A DNA stretch of 64,000 nucleotides from an uncultured Eubacteriales bacterium (GCA_934546985.1 CAKTEE010000002.1:124001-188000), one strand, 5' to 3'; numbered from the stretch's first letter, positions 26,806 through 35,160 are shown. Notes: a model not told the origin generated them from the sequence alone. Made by a program: numbers and translations.

Positions 26806-28356
26806 TTATTTCTCTGCCCAGAACAAACCAAACTTATTTTCACTGATCGTATAATTTGCAGTTTTCTCATTAAAGAAAGTATTGTATGCATTATCTACTA
26901 AATCAGAATTGGTCTGATCTTTCCATTTAATTTCTCCATAACCGGAGAAATACATGATATGATAACCATAATCTGTTTCAACAATACCGGTATCTCCAAC
27001 CTTTCTGGTTGAATCAAAACACCAATCATTGAAAGTATCTACCATATCGCCTTTACCTACGTTTTCATATAAACCGCCGTTTGAACTGGAACCATCATCC
27101 ATGGAATTATCTCTGGCAAGCTGTGCAAAACTATCTTCCGTTTTATCGCCGGCTTTAAAAGTATTGTAAAGGTCTTCCGCTTTCTGCTTTGCAGCAGCCT
27201 TCTGTTCATCTGTTGCCTCTGCGTCTCCAGTGGTTTCCGGCTGAATCAAAATATGACGTACATTAATGGTTTTATAATCCAAGCGGTGGCTCGGCTCTAC
27301 AAGATAAAGAACTGTATAATCGCTTTCATTTTCAATTACAGTTTTATCACCGACCTTGCGTGCAGAATCAAACAGCCATTCAGCGGCTTTTGTAGAACTA
27401 ACGGCGCCCTTTGTTCTGTCAGCATTTAAAGTTGCATCTTCATCTTCATAATTTTCTTTCTTATCATCAGCGGCATTTTCCTTTGCCTGTTCAGCAAACG
27501 TTTTCTGGTCGGTAACTTTGGCAAGCATTGCATCCGCTAATTTTTTCGCATCTTCCATTGCGGCTTTCTTTGCAGCATCATCAGCATCGGTAGCCGCCTG
27601 GCTTGCAAAAGTGTAACTCATGTAACTAACTACGTCATAAGTATCTTTATTATCTGTATACTGTTTCTCAAGATCAGCATCCGTGTAAGTATAAGTAGAA
27701 CGCTTATAAGTACCATAACGCTGTGCCAGAGTATATTTAGTAAACGCTTCTTTTACAGTTTCTTCTGTAGCGCCCTTACCAAACATCTTAGTAATAGAAA
27801 CATTATTGGTATTGAGGATTTCCTTCAAGCTTTCCATGTATCTATTAATAACTGACTGATCTTCATCCGTCAGAGTAATACCTTCTTCTTTTGCCAAATC
27901 ATTCAATACCACATTGGTTTGAAGCATTTGAAGAGTCTGGCTGCGGAAATAATCAGCGTATGTCTTCGCGCCGAAAGCAGAAGCATCCTGCTTATCATAA
28001 GGTTTTGTTGAATCAAAACCAAACATGCTGGCATAACTGCCATACTGTGAAAGGAAATTTTGAACCGTAGTATTATAATAGAAATTATATTCCGCAACAG
28101 TTATTTCATGATCGCCTATTTTAGCAGCAGACAAATAACGGTTCGGTACGCCTGTTGCAAATACGATACCCGCTGTAATTGCAACAATTAGAATAACAGC
28201 AATCACAGATAAAACAATACGTTTTATAATGCGCTTTCTTTTTCTGGAAGCCGCAGTAATTTTCGATTGTTTTTTCTGCTGCTTGGCAATGCGCTTTTTC
28301 CTTTCTTCTCTGTATATTTGTGCTTTCGTTTTTTGGTCTTTTGTAGACTTCGCCAT
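26806..28356 (-). CDS. Membrane-anchored PrsA/SurA-like peptidyl-prolyl isomerase
   Basis: This 516-residue extracytoplasmic foldase has a basic cytoplasmic N terminus (about 1-45, rich in Lys/Arg), one membrane anchor (about 46-72), a SurA-N/trigger-factor-like helical domain (about 80-340) and a parvulin domain (about 350-465, start RHILIQPE, later GGLYENVGKGDMV). Unlike Bacillus PrsA it has no lipobox Cys, so it is anchored by the helix. It should help secreted proteins such as the chitinases fold after export. The start at 28356 is preferred over an ATG at 28368, because AAAGGA is directly adjacent to the earlier one. Confidence 0.88.
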   Translation of the reverse strand: MAKSTKDQKTKAQIYREERKKRIAKQQKKQSKITAASRKRKRIIKRIVLSVIAVILIVAITAGIVFATGVPNRYLSAAKIGDHEITVAEYNFYYNTTVQNFLSQYGSYASMFGFDSTKPYDKQDASAFGAKTYADYFRSQTLQMLQTNVVLNDLAKEEGITLTDEDQSVINRYMESLKEILNTNNVSITKMFGKGATEETVKEAFTKYTLAQRYGTYKRSTYTYTDADLEKQYTDNKDTYDVVSYMSYTFASQAATDADDAAKKAAMEDAKKLADAMLAKVTDQKTFAEQAKENAADDKKENYEDEDATLNADRTKGAVSSTKAAEWLFDSARKVGDKTVIENESDYTVLYLVEPSHRLDYKTINVRHILIQPETTGDAEATDEQKAAAKQKAEDLYNTFKAGDKTEDSFAQLARDNSMDDGSSSNGGLYENVGKGDMVDTFNDWCFDSTRKVGDTGIVETDYGYHIMYFSGYGEIKWKDQTNSDLVDNAYNTFFNEKTANYTISENKFGLFWAEK

Positions 28357-28431
28357 TAACAAACCCATCCTTTACATTGTTGTAGAAAATTAAAGCAAGG
28401 CAATACTTGCTTCTATTGCAAAACACTATTG

Positions 28432-28460
28432 ATTTTAAACTATTTTGATGTAATACTCAA
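28432..28460 (-). promoter_or_regulatory. Promoter of the prsA-like gene
   Basis: On the minus strand TTGAGT (28455-28460) and TAAAAT (28432-28437) are separated by 17 bp. The transcript would have a leader of about 70 nt. Confidence 0.5.
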
Positions 28461-28490
28461 TACAAAAATATGGATATTCTATGAATATAT

Positions 28491-28532
28491 CAAAATAATT
28501 TTTTGTTTTTTAAAAAACAAAAGATTATTTTG
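28491..28532. repeat. 42-nt near-perfect palindrome
   Basis: The left arm (28491-28511) and right arm (28512-28532) are 21 nt each, directly abutting, with a single mismatch (T against C, a G-U pair in RNA). Both arms are AT-rich. It lies 31 bp upstream of the prsA -35 and 74 bp upstream of the hyd -35, which suits an operator or an architectural element. Confidence 0.7.
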
Positions 28533-28605
28533 CATAAAATTGGTTTAATTTGCGTATATTTGCCATTATAAATAAAGAATATTAAATTCATCTAAACTGC
28601 TTGCC

Positions 28606-28634
28606 TTGACATGGTTTCAATAGAATGTTAATAT
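28606..28634 (+). promoter_or_regulatory. Sigma-A promoter of the hyd maturation operon
   Basis: A perfect TTGACA (28606-28611), a 17-bp spacer and TAATAT (28629-28634). Transcription should start near 28641. Confidence 0.75.
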
Positions 28635-28691
28635 ATTAACAGACATGGTTATGAGAATTATCTTGCAACTGTTGTTTGTGATTTTATCAAA

Positions 28692-28803
28692 TTTCCTGAC
28701 AAAAAAGAAGTTTTTCTGATTTGGAAGGGTAACAATTTCTACAGAGTTATTGCGCCTGTATGTAATTTATGCCTTTCCTGTTTATTTCAGGAAAGGCATT
28801 TTT
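28692..28803 (+). promoter_or_regulatory. Candidate transcription attenuator in the hyd leader
   Basis: A 12-bp perfect stem, ATGCCTTTCCTG (28769-28780) with CAGGAAAGGCAT (28788-28799), is followed by TTTTTG, so it is a terminator placed before the first gene of the operon. TTTCCTG also occurs upstream at 28692-28698 and could pair with the CAGGAAA arm instead, giving an alternative structure. Between them lies a weak hairpin (GGTAAC/GTTATT around 28728-28752). No known riboswitch class was recognised. Confidence 0.6.
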
Positions 28804-28844
28804 GTTTGTATCATTACAATTAGTAAGAAAGGATGGATAATATA

Positions 28845-29099
28845 TTGAAAAAAATAGCTATGATTTGCGCAATTTTGGAAGAACCCGCGCTTTGCCAAAA
28901 AGCATTTAATGAGATTGTTTCAAAATATCAGCATATGGTCAAAGGGCGTATGGGAATCCCTTTTGATGATGAACGCATTGCAGCGATATGCATTACTATC
29001 ATTGGAGATACCGATGAAATTAATGCTTTGACAGGAAAGCTGGGCAATATCCCCAATGTACAGATTAAAACAGCAATTTCCAAAAAGGAAATTCAATAA
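28845..29099 (+). CDS. TM1266-type iron-only hydrogenase system regulator (CopG/ACT-like)
   Basis: This 84-residue protein has the compact alpha/beta fold of the TM1266 family, with VKGRMGIPFDDERIAAICIT and ALTGKLGNIPNVQIKT as family signatures. These proteins sit next to hydE/F/G genes and are presumed regulators of [FeFe]-hydrogenase maturation, without direct biochemical proof. The start is a TTG at 28845 behind AAAGGATGG. An ATG at 28833 overlaps that RBS. It is the first gene after the leader terminator, and hydG follows after 113 bp. Confidence 0.85.
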   Translation: MKKIAMICAILEEPALCQKAFNEIVSKYQHMVKGRMGIPFDDERIAAICITIIGDTDEINALTGKLGNIPNVQIKTAISKKEIQ

Positions 29100-29212
29100 C
29101 AACTTTTGCAATAAAACTTTATTGTTTAACAGCGGCAAAGTACTTTTGAAAAGCGTAAAATTATCATGATTTAATTGAGAGGTAATTAACCACTAAGAAA
29201 GGAAAAATTATT

Positions 29213-30667
29213 ATGGCTATTTATAATCCCAAATCCCTAAAAGCGGAGGAATTTATCAATCATAAGGAAATTCTCGAAACCATTCAATATGCTGAAGAAA
29301 ACAAACACAATATCGAATTGATTGATTCTATTCTCGAAAAAGCCAAACCTCAAAAATCTGCTGACGGCACCCAGACACACTGCGCAGGCCTTACCCACCG
29401 CGAGGCATCTGTACTGCTCGCCTGTGATATTCCGGAAAAAATAGAAGAAATGTATCGGCTTGCAGAAGAAATTAAACTTTCTTTTTATGGCAACCGTATT
29501 GTCATGTTTGCACCACTCTATCTTTCCAACTACTGCGTCAATGGTTGTGTATACTGTCCTTATCACATGAAAAACAAACATATTAAACGTATCAAACTAT
29601 CGCAGGACGAGATACGACGTGAGGTTATTGCGCTTCAGGATATGGGGCATAAACGTCTTGCTATTGAAGCAGGAGAAGACCCAGTTCATAACCCAATTGA
29701 ATATATTCTGGAATCTATTAAAACAATTTATTCTATTCACCATAAAAACGGTGACATTCGCCGCGTCAACGTTAATATCGCAGCAACAACCGTAGAAAAT
29801 TACCGTAAATTAAAAGAAGCCGGCATTGGCACTTACATTTTATTTCAGGAAACTTATAACAAAGAAGGATATTTAAAATTACATCCTACAGGTCCCAAGC
29901 ACGACTATGATTATCACACAGAAGCTATGGACAGAGCAATGGAGGGCGGCATCGACGACGTAGGGCTTGGCGTACTGTTTGGCTTGGAAGGTTATCAATA
30001 CGAATTTGCAGGACTGTTAATGCATGCAGAACATCTGGAAGCAGTTCATGGCGTCGGTCCCCATACAATCAGCGTACCCAGAGTAAAGCATGCTGATGAT
30101 ATTGACCCGGCGGCTTTTGACAACAGCCTTTCTGATGAAATCTTTGAAAAAATCGCAGCATGCATTCGGATTGCTGTGCCATATACAGGCATGATAATTT
30201 CTACACGCGAAAATCAAAGTGTACGTGAAAGAATGCTTCGCCTTGGTGTTTCACAAATCAGCGGTGCATCCCGCACCTCAGTCGGCGGTTACTGTGAAGA
30301 GGAACGCCCGCACGACTCTGAACAATTTGATGTTTCCGACCAGCGTACTCTTGATGAAGTTGTTCATTGGCTGATGCAGCTCGGCTATATTCCATCTTTC
30401 TGTACTGCATGCTACCGTGAAGGAAGAACCGGCGACCGTTTTATGAGCCTTTGCAAAAACGGTCAGATTCTTAATTGCTGTCACCCAAATGCACTGATGA
30501 CATTGACAGAGTATCTGGTTGACTATGCAAGTGAAGACACTAAAAAAGTTGGTTTTGAATTGATTCAGAATGAATTGAAAAAAATCCCAAAAGAAAAAGT
30601 AAGGGAAATTGCCGCGCAGAACATTGAAGATATTAAAGCTTCAAACCACCGTGATTTTCGTTTTTAA
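29213..30667 (+). CDS. hydG: [FeFe]-hydrogenase H-cluster maturase HydG (radical SAM tyrosine lyase)
   Basis: HydG cleaves tyrosine to supply the CO and CN ligands of the H-cluster. The 484-residue protein shows the radical-SAM CX3CX2C motif (CVNGCVYC, about residues 107-114) within a TIM barrel, and the HydG-specific C-terminal CX2CX22C site (CTACYREG and the later NCC) that holds the dangler-iron cluster. The RBS is AAAGGA. It lies between the TM1266-type gene and hydF. A 113-bp gap upstream has no visible terminator, so co-transcription is likely. Confidence 0.97.
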   Translation: MAIYNPKSLKAEEFINHKEILETIQYAEENKHNIELIDSILEKAKPQKSADGTQTHCAGLTHREASVLLACDIPEKIEEMYRLAEEIKLSFYGNRIVMFAPLYLSNYCVNGCVYCPYHMKNKHIKRIKLSQDEIRREVIALQDMGHKRLAIEAGEDPVHNPIEYILESIKTIYSIHHKNGDIRRVNVNIAATTVENYRKLKEAGIGTYILFQETYNKEGYLKLHPTGPKHDYDYHTEAMDRAMEGGIDDVGLGVLFGLEGYQYEFAGLLMHAEHLEAVHGVGPHTISVPRVKHADDIDPAAFDNSLSDEIFEKIAACIRIAVPYTGMIISTRENQSVRERMLRLGVSQISGASRTSVGGYCEEERPHDSEQFDVSDQRTLDEVVHWLMQLGYIPSFCTACYREGRTGDRFMSLCKNGQILNCCHPNALMTLTEYLVDYASEDTKKVGFELIQNELKKIPKEKVREIAAQNIEDIKASNHRDFRF

Positions 30668-30753
30668 TAAAGAAAGAACCACAAAGCATTGTTCGTAAAA
30701 ATACAATTGCAGATTCAATAATCACCTATTTATTTTTGTCAGGAGGAACTTTT

Positions 30754-31962
30754 ATGCAGAACATCCCTCTTTCCAACCGCCGCCATGTTGCAATTTTCGG
30801 CGAAACAAACGCAGGAAAATCTTCTCTGTTCAATGCCATCATCGGTCAGGATTCTGTCATCGTTTCTTCTGAAAAAGGAACTACTACCGATCCTATTATT
30901 AAAGCAATGGAACTAATTCCTTTCGGCCCGATTGCCTTAGTTGATACTGCAGGTTTAAGCGATACCAGTACCCTTGGCGGGGAACGGATGAAAAAAACAG
31001 CACGGATTCTTGAACGGACTGATTTTGCAATATACGCCGCAGACAGTGGAAATTGGAATCAGGAAGCGATTCATCAATTTATTCAAAAAATCCAAAGTAA
31101 AAATACTCCTTATTTACTTGTATTTACAAAAATAGAATTGGCTGATAAAAATCAAAGGGCGCAAATTTCTGCACAATACCCTGCCGCCTGTATGGTTTCC
31201 GTCAATGACGGCAATACCATAGATAAACTGAAAATCCGATTAGCTGAAGAGCTTGCAAAACTCGGCAGTGAAGAGGAAAGCATGATAGCTGATCTTGTCC
31301 CTCATAATGGCACGGTCATTCTCGTCTGTCCCATTGACTCCGCAGCCCCCAAAGGCCGTCTAATTCTTCCGCAGGTCCAGTTATTGCGCGATTGCCTGGA
31401 CAATGGTATTCAGTGCTTTGTAACAAAAGAAACCGAATTGGCAAGCGCTTTTAACAAGCTGAAAAAAATAGATTTGGTTGTAACGGATTCTCAGGCCTTT
31501 GCTCTTGTTGACAGTATTGTCCCATCCAATATTCCTCTTACCTCTTTCTCTCTGCTAATGGCAAGGCAAAAAGGAAAATTATCTGAATTTCTGCGCGGAG
31601 CGGATGCAATCGAAACATTACCGGCTAATGCCAGAATTTTAATCGCAGAGGGGTGCAGCCACAATCAGACGCATGAAGATATTGGTCATGTCAAAATACC
31701 AAAAGGCCTTGAAAAAAAACTGGGCAAGCACTTCCAATTTGATTTTGTAAACGGATATGACTTTCCTGAGGATTTGTCTCCCTATTCTTTAGTAATACAC
31801 TGTGGTGGCTGTATGCTTACCAGAAAGAATGTACAGAACCGTCTGCGCCAGTGTAAAACAGCACAGGTTCCAATTACCAATTACGGCGTGGTTCTTGCAT
31901 ATCTGACCAATATTTTAAACCGCTGCCGCACCGTTTTTCAACAGGAGGAAAACTGCGATTGA
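30754..31962 (+). CDS. hydF: [FeFe]-hydrogenase maturation GTPase HydF
   Basis: HydF is the scaffold on which the two-iron subcluster is assembled before transfer to HydA. The 402-residue protein has a GTPase domain with GETNAGKS (about 14-21) and DTAG, a dimerisation domain, and the C-terminal Fe-S cluster domain with ligands in CSHNQTH (about 300) and HCGGC (about 349). An AGGAGG site at 30741-30746 fixes the start at 30754, not the earlier ATG at 30736. Its end overlaps the start of hydE by 4 bp. Confidence 0.96.
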   Translation: MQNIPLSNRRHVAIFGETNAGKSSLFNAIIGQDSVIVSSEKGTTTDPIIKAMELIPFGPIALVDTAGLSDTSTLGGERMKKTARILERTDFAIYAADSGNWNQEAIHQFIQKIQSKNTPYLLVFTKIELADKNQRAQISAQYPAACMVSVNDGNTIDKLKIRLAEELAKLGSEEESMIADLVPHNGTVILVCPIDSAAPKGRLILPQVQLLRDCLDNGIQCFVTKETELASAFNKLKKIDLVVTDSQAFALVDSIVPSNIPLTSFSLLMARQKGKLSEFLRGADAIETLPANARILIAEGCSHNQTHEDIGHVKIPKGLEKKLGKHFQFDFVNGYDFPEDLSPYSLVIHCGGCMLTRKNVQNRLRQCKTAQVPITNYGVVLAYLTNILNRCRTVFQQEENCD

Positions 31963-33002
31963 ATACATTAATCGAACGTCTTTTTCACAATCATACATTA
32001 GAACGGAAAGATTTGCTCGCCTTGCTGTATTGTGACGATGAATCGGTTTCAAAGCAACTGATTGACGCAGCCGCTGTAACCAGAGACAGTATTTACGGGC
32101 ATACCGTATATTTTCGCGGGCTAATTGAATTCACAAATTATTGTAAAAATAATTGTTATTACTGTGGGATACGTGCCGGAAACCCTGAAGTAAACCGCTA
32201 TCGTTTAAGTCCTGATGAAATTATGCAATGCTGCAAAAACGGATATGCTTTGGGTTTCCGTACCTTTGTACTGCAAGGCGGGGAAGATCCGTATTATGAT
32301 TGCACACGAATATGTAGTATCATTCGCAACATAAAAAGTACTTTTCCCGATTGTGCTGTTACTCTCTCTATTGGTGAACATGATGAATCAACTTATCGCG
32401 CTTTTTTTCATGCCGGTGCAGACCGATATCTTCTACGCCATGAAACTGCCAATTCTGAACATTACAGCAAATTGCATCCTCGGCCATTAACGTTAGAACA
32501 TCGCAAACAATGCCTTTATACACTGAAAAAAATTGGATTTCAGGTAGGCGCAGGTTTTATGGTAGGTTCTCCCTATCAAACAAAAGAATATCTGGCAGAT
32601 GACCTGTTATTTTTAAAAGAATTACAGCCGCACATGGTTGGAATTGGACCATTTGTACCGCACCATGCTACGCGTTTTAAGAATGAACCAGCCGGCACAT
32701 TACAGGAAACTTTAAAAATGCTTGCGATTGTCAGATTGTTACTGCCGGATGTACTTCTTCCGGCAACAACGGCACTTGGAACAATTGATCCTGAAGGACG
32801 GGAAAAAGGATTGCTGGCAGGAGCAAATGTTGTGATGCCAAACCTTTCACCAATAAACTTCAGGAAATCATACACGTTATATGATAATAAAATCTGTACA
32901 GGTGATGAAGCGGCAGAATGCCTTGTGTGTCTGAGAAATCGTTTGGACAGATACGGCTTTACATTAGCACCGGGACGCGGCGACCATCCCGCAATGCAAT
33001 AA
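31959..33002 (+). CDS. hydE: [FeFe]-hydrogenase H-cluster maturase HydE (radical SAM)
   Basis: This 347-residue radical SAM enzyme acts on the iron precursor to build the dithiolate-bridged subcluster. CX3CX2C is present as CKNNCYYC (about 61-68). GGEDPYYD and the C-terminal barrel segments match HydE. The start is a TTG at 31959 that overlaps the hydF stop by 4 bp, with AGGAGG at the end of hydF as the RBS. It is the last gene before a strong hairpin. No hydrogenase structural gene (hydA) is in the window. Confidence 0.96.
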   Translation: MNTLIERLFHNHTLERKDLLALLYCDDESVSKQLIDAAAVTRDSIYGHTVYFRGLIEFTNYCKNNCYYCGIRAGNPEVNRYRLSPDEIMQCCKNGYALGFRTFVLQGGEDPYYDCTRICSIIRNIKSTFPDCAVTLSIGEHDESTYRAFFHAGADRYLLRHETANSEHYSKLHPRPLTLEHRKQCLYTLKKIGFQVGAGFMVGSPYQTKEYLADDLLFLKELQPHMVGIGPFVPHHATRFKNEPAGTLQETLKMLAIVRLLLPDVLLPATTALGTIDPEGREKGLLAGANVVMPNLSPINFRKSYTLYDNKICTGDEAAECLVCLRNRLDRYGFTLAPGRGDHPAMQ

Positions 33003-33015
33003 AAAATTTTTTCAA

Positions 33016-33048
33016 GCGGCAATACTAAAAAAAGACAAGTATTGCCGC
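33016..33048 (+). terminator. Hairpin terminator after hydE
   Basis: GCGGCAATACT (33016-33026) pairs perfectly with AGTATTGCCGC (33038-33048) over an 11-nt loop, 13 bp after the hydE stop. The downstream T-run is broken (AAATATATTATATTT). Confidence 0.65.
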
Positions 33049-33080
33049 AAATATATTATATTTACGTTTTATTTTTCCAC

Positions 33081-33109
33081 TTGAAAACCCGTTGCCTATA
33101 TGTTAATAT
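33081..33109 (+). promoter_or_regulatory. Sigma-A promoter of the HD-domain gene
   Basis: TTGAAA (33081-33086), a 17-bp spacer and TAATAT (33104-33109). It lies 34 bp upstream of the chosen start. Confidence 0.65.
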
Positions 33110-33142
33110 GAAAGAAAATAGTGAATGAGTGAAGGTAAAAAT

Positions 33143-33631
33143 ATGAAATTTTTTCCAAGTGTACGGGAATATATAAACTCGGTTTCTGATTTGCTGGAAT
33201 CCCCTGTGGTATTATCTATGAATGATTACCGTCAGCATGGAAATGTCAGTTGTCTGGAACATTGTATATTTGTTTCTTATATCAGTTTCCTTTTTTGCCG
33301 GAAAATGGGCTGGGACGCCCGTTCTGCCGCCCGCGGCGGTCTACTGCACGACCTTTTTTTATACGACTGGCACGACACCAATTTGACTGGTTCTTTGCAT
33401 GGGTTTACTCACCCCATCACAGCGCTGAATAATGCAAACGAACATTTTAACCTTGAAAAAATAGAACAGGATATTATTAAAAAGCATATGTGGCCGTTGG
33501 TTCCATCCTTGCCAAGTTACAAAGAAAGTTTTGTTGTTTCTTTTGCAGACAAATATTGTGCCATTGCCGAAACATTAAGGCTTTATAAATATACGAAAAT
33601 TCGACGTATTTGTTTAAATTACTGTAAGTAA
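33143..33631 (+). CDS. HD-domain phosphohydrolase-like protein
   Basis: This 162-residue protein has the HD metal-binding pattern: His in SCLEHCIFVSY, the HD pair in GGLLHDLFLYD, a further His in HGFTHP and a late Asp in SFADKYCAIAE. Such proteins hydrolyse nucleotides or other phosphoesters. Similar short HD proteins are common and unnamed in Clostridia. The start at 33143 is favoured by GTGAAGGT 6 nt upstream, over an ATG at 33125. It has its own promoter and is separated from hydE by a terminator, so it is not clearly part of the hyd operon. Confidence 0.8.
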   Translation: MKFFPSVREYINSVSDLLESPVVLSMNDYRQHGNVSCLEHCIFVSYISFLFCRKMGWDARSAARGGLLHDLFLYDWHDTNLTGSLHGFTHPITALNNANEHFNLEKIEQDIIKKHMWPLVPSLPSYKESFVVSFADKYCAIAETLRLYKYTKIRRICLNYCK

Positions 33632-33690
33632 AGGGCAATGATTGCCTTATGCTGCAGTTTATTCCCCATTGATTCAGGAGGGTTTTCTTT

Positions 33691-33735
33691 TTGGAGGACG
33701 GTCATAGTATAAATTTCAATAATAAGCATAAATAA
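33691..33735 (+). CDS. Possible 14-codon leader peptide
   Basis: A TTG at 33691, with AGGAGGG (33676-33682) at 8 nt spacing, opens a 14-residue frame (MEDGHSINFNNKHK) that stops at 33733-33735. Its stop overlaps the left arm of a terminator hairpin that precedes the CNNM transporter gene. It could be a leader peptide of an attenuator or a chance frame after a good RBS. No matching protein family can be claimed at this size. Confidence 0.3.
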   Translation: MEDGHSINFNNKHK

Positions 33736-33790
33736 CACAGTATATCAGGCGCAGATTAACTCTCTGCGTTTGTATTATACTGTGTTTTTT
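33734..33790 (+). terminator. Two-level hairpin terminator upstream of the CNNM gene
   Basis: AACACAGTATA (33734-33744) pairs with TATACTGTGTT (33776-33786), enclosing CGCAGA (33750-33755) with TCTGCG (33763-33768). TTTT follows the outer stem. It ends the HD-gene transcript and/or attenuates the next gene, which starts 20 bp downstream. Confidence 0.7.
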
Positions 33791-33809
33791 ATTATAGGGA
33801 GTACAGAAT

Positions 33810-35084
33810 ATGAATTTAACACTTCAGATTATAATTTTAATAGTACTTTTGATTTTATCTGCATTTTTTTCTTCAGCTGAAACAGCATTGACTACCATTA
33901 GCCCAATCAGAGTGCGGAATTTATGTGATAAAAACAAGGGCGGCGCAGATACCCTTGCGAAATTAATCAGTAACAAAGATAAATTGCTTACTACCATTTT
34001 AATTGGAAACAATTTAGTAAATATCGGTGCATCTTCCCTTGCAACATCCATTGCAATTAACCTTTTTGGCAATACTGGTGTGGGTGTCGCTACAGGAATT
34101 ATGACTTTCTTGGTTCTCATTTTTGGTGAAATTACCCCTAAAACTTTTGCTACACTAAAAGTTGAACGTGTTTCCTTAATGGTTGCTAAACCTGTTTATT
34201 TCTTAACAATAATTTTTGCACCGCTGGTATTTCTATTTTCTTTGCTTACCAAAGGCTTTTTATGGCTGATGGGGGTACGCGGAAACTCAAAAATGCCGGT
34301 TGTAACACAAGAGGAACTAAAAACAATTATTGATATGGGACATGAAGAAGGCATCCTTGATAAAAATGAAAAAGATTTAATCAGTAATGTTTTTAAATTT
34401 AATGCCGTTGTCGCTGAAGATATCATGATTCCCCGTGCTGATATGGCGGCAATCTCTATCCATGCCGACTATCAGGAATTTATAGAATTATTTCAAAAAG
34501 AAAAATTCTCAAAACTACCTGTTTATGATGAAGATATTGATGACATTAAAGGCATTGTCCATTTGAAAGATTTACTTTTTTATCAGGGGAAAGCAGATAC
34601 ATTTTCTGCTCAAACTATTATGCACGAAGTCATGTTCACTTTTGAATTCAAACCTGTATCAAAGCTTTTTTCTGAAATGCAAATCAAAGGGCAAAGCTGT
34701 GCGGTTGTGCTTGACGAATATGGAGGAACGTTAGGATTTATTACTATGCATGACTTGATTGAGGAAGTTGTTGGAGAAATTGACGATGAACATGACGATC
34801 AAGAATCTATTTACAGAATAGTCAGCAATCACGAAATGATCGCGGAAGGTTCCCTACATCTCGATACATTTGATAAAATAACCGGTCTCCATTTTGAAGA
34901 AGAATCCGACTCGCAAACAATTGCAGGATATTTACTTGAACTTTTCGGCAGAATACCCTTTCCGGAAGAATCCATTACACATAACAATATTTCGTTCCGA
35001 ATATTAGAAATTCATAATAACCGGATTAACCGAATATTTATTGACCTTGGAGAAACCTCAGTATTACAGGAACCTGTTAAATAA
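33810..35084 (+). CDS. CNNM/CorB-type hemolysin-family transporter (DUF21, CBS pair, CorC_HlyC)
   Basis: This 424-residue membrane protein belongs to the HlyC/CorC or CNNM family, linked to Mg2+ or Co2+ efflux. It has a DUF21 membrane domain of three to four helices (about 1-185, FSSAETALTTISPIRV), a pair of CBS domains (about 205-325, DIMIPRADMAAIS, VLDEYGGTLGF) and a C-terminal CorC_HlyC domain (about 340-420). The domain order and length are normal. A terminator-like hairpin lies just upstream and a bidirectional terminator downstream. No M-box riboswitch was recognised in front of it. Confidence 0.92.
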   Translation: MNLTLQIIILIVLLILSAFFSSAETALTTISPIRVRNLCDKNKGGADTLAKLISNKDKLLTTILIGNNLVNIGASSLATSIAINLFGNTGVGVATGIMTFLVLIFGEITPKTFATLKVERVSLMVAKPVYFLTIIFAPLVFLFSLLTKGFLWLMGVRGNSKMPVVTQEELKTIIDMGHEEGILDKNEKDLISNVFKFNAVVAEDIMIPRADMAAISIHADYQEFIELFQKEKFSKLPVYDEDIDDIKGIVHLKDLLFYQGKADTFSAQTIMHEVMFTFEFKPVSKLFSEMQIKGQSCAVVLDEYGGTLGFITMHDLIEEVVGEIDDEHDDQESIYRIVSNHEMIAEGSLHLDTFDKITGLHFEEESDSQTIAGYLLELFGRIPFPEESITHNNISFRILEIHNNRINRIFIDLGETSVLQEPVK

Positions 35085-35129
35085 TGTTAAATCTTTAGGC
35101 TGATTGGTTTAAAATTCCCTATTAAAAAT

Positions 35130-35160
35130 CCCCTTGATGACTAAATCAGTCATCAAGGGG
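35130..35160. terminator. Bidirectional terminator between the CNNM and SASP genes
   Basis: CCCCTTGATGACT (35130-35142) pairs perfectly with AGTCATCAAGGGG (35148-35160) over a 5-nt loop between two convergent genes. AAAA/TTTT stretches are present on the flanks. Confidence 0.8.

Larger units (their letters stand above)
28357..28844. other. Divergent regulatory region between prsA-like and hyd genes
   Basis: This 488-bp gap carries, from left to right, a leader hairpin for prsA (AAGCAAG/CTTGCTT, 28393-28412), the prsA promoter, a 42-nt palindrome, the hyd promoter, a leader of about 160 nt and a terminator hairpin just before the first hyd gene. No small gene is evident. Confidence 0.7.

Noticed and set aside
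28720..28760. TTTCTAC and GGGTAAC segments in the hyd leader that recall the purine riboswitch junction
   Set aside because: The three-helix arrangement and the other junction sequences of the purine aptamer cannot be found, so no riboswitch class is claimed.
33632..33809. M-box (Mg2+) riboswitch before the CNNM gene
   Set aside because: The 178-bp gap shows only the hairpin and short frame; the conserved M-box helices are not visible.
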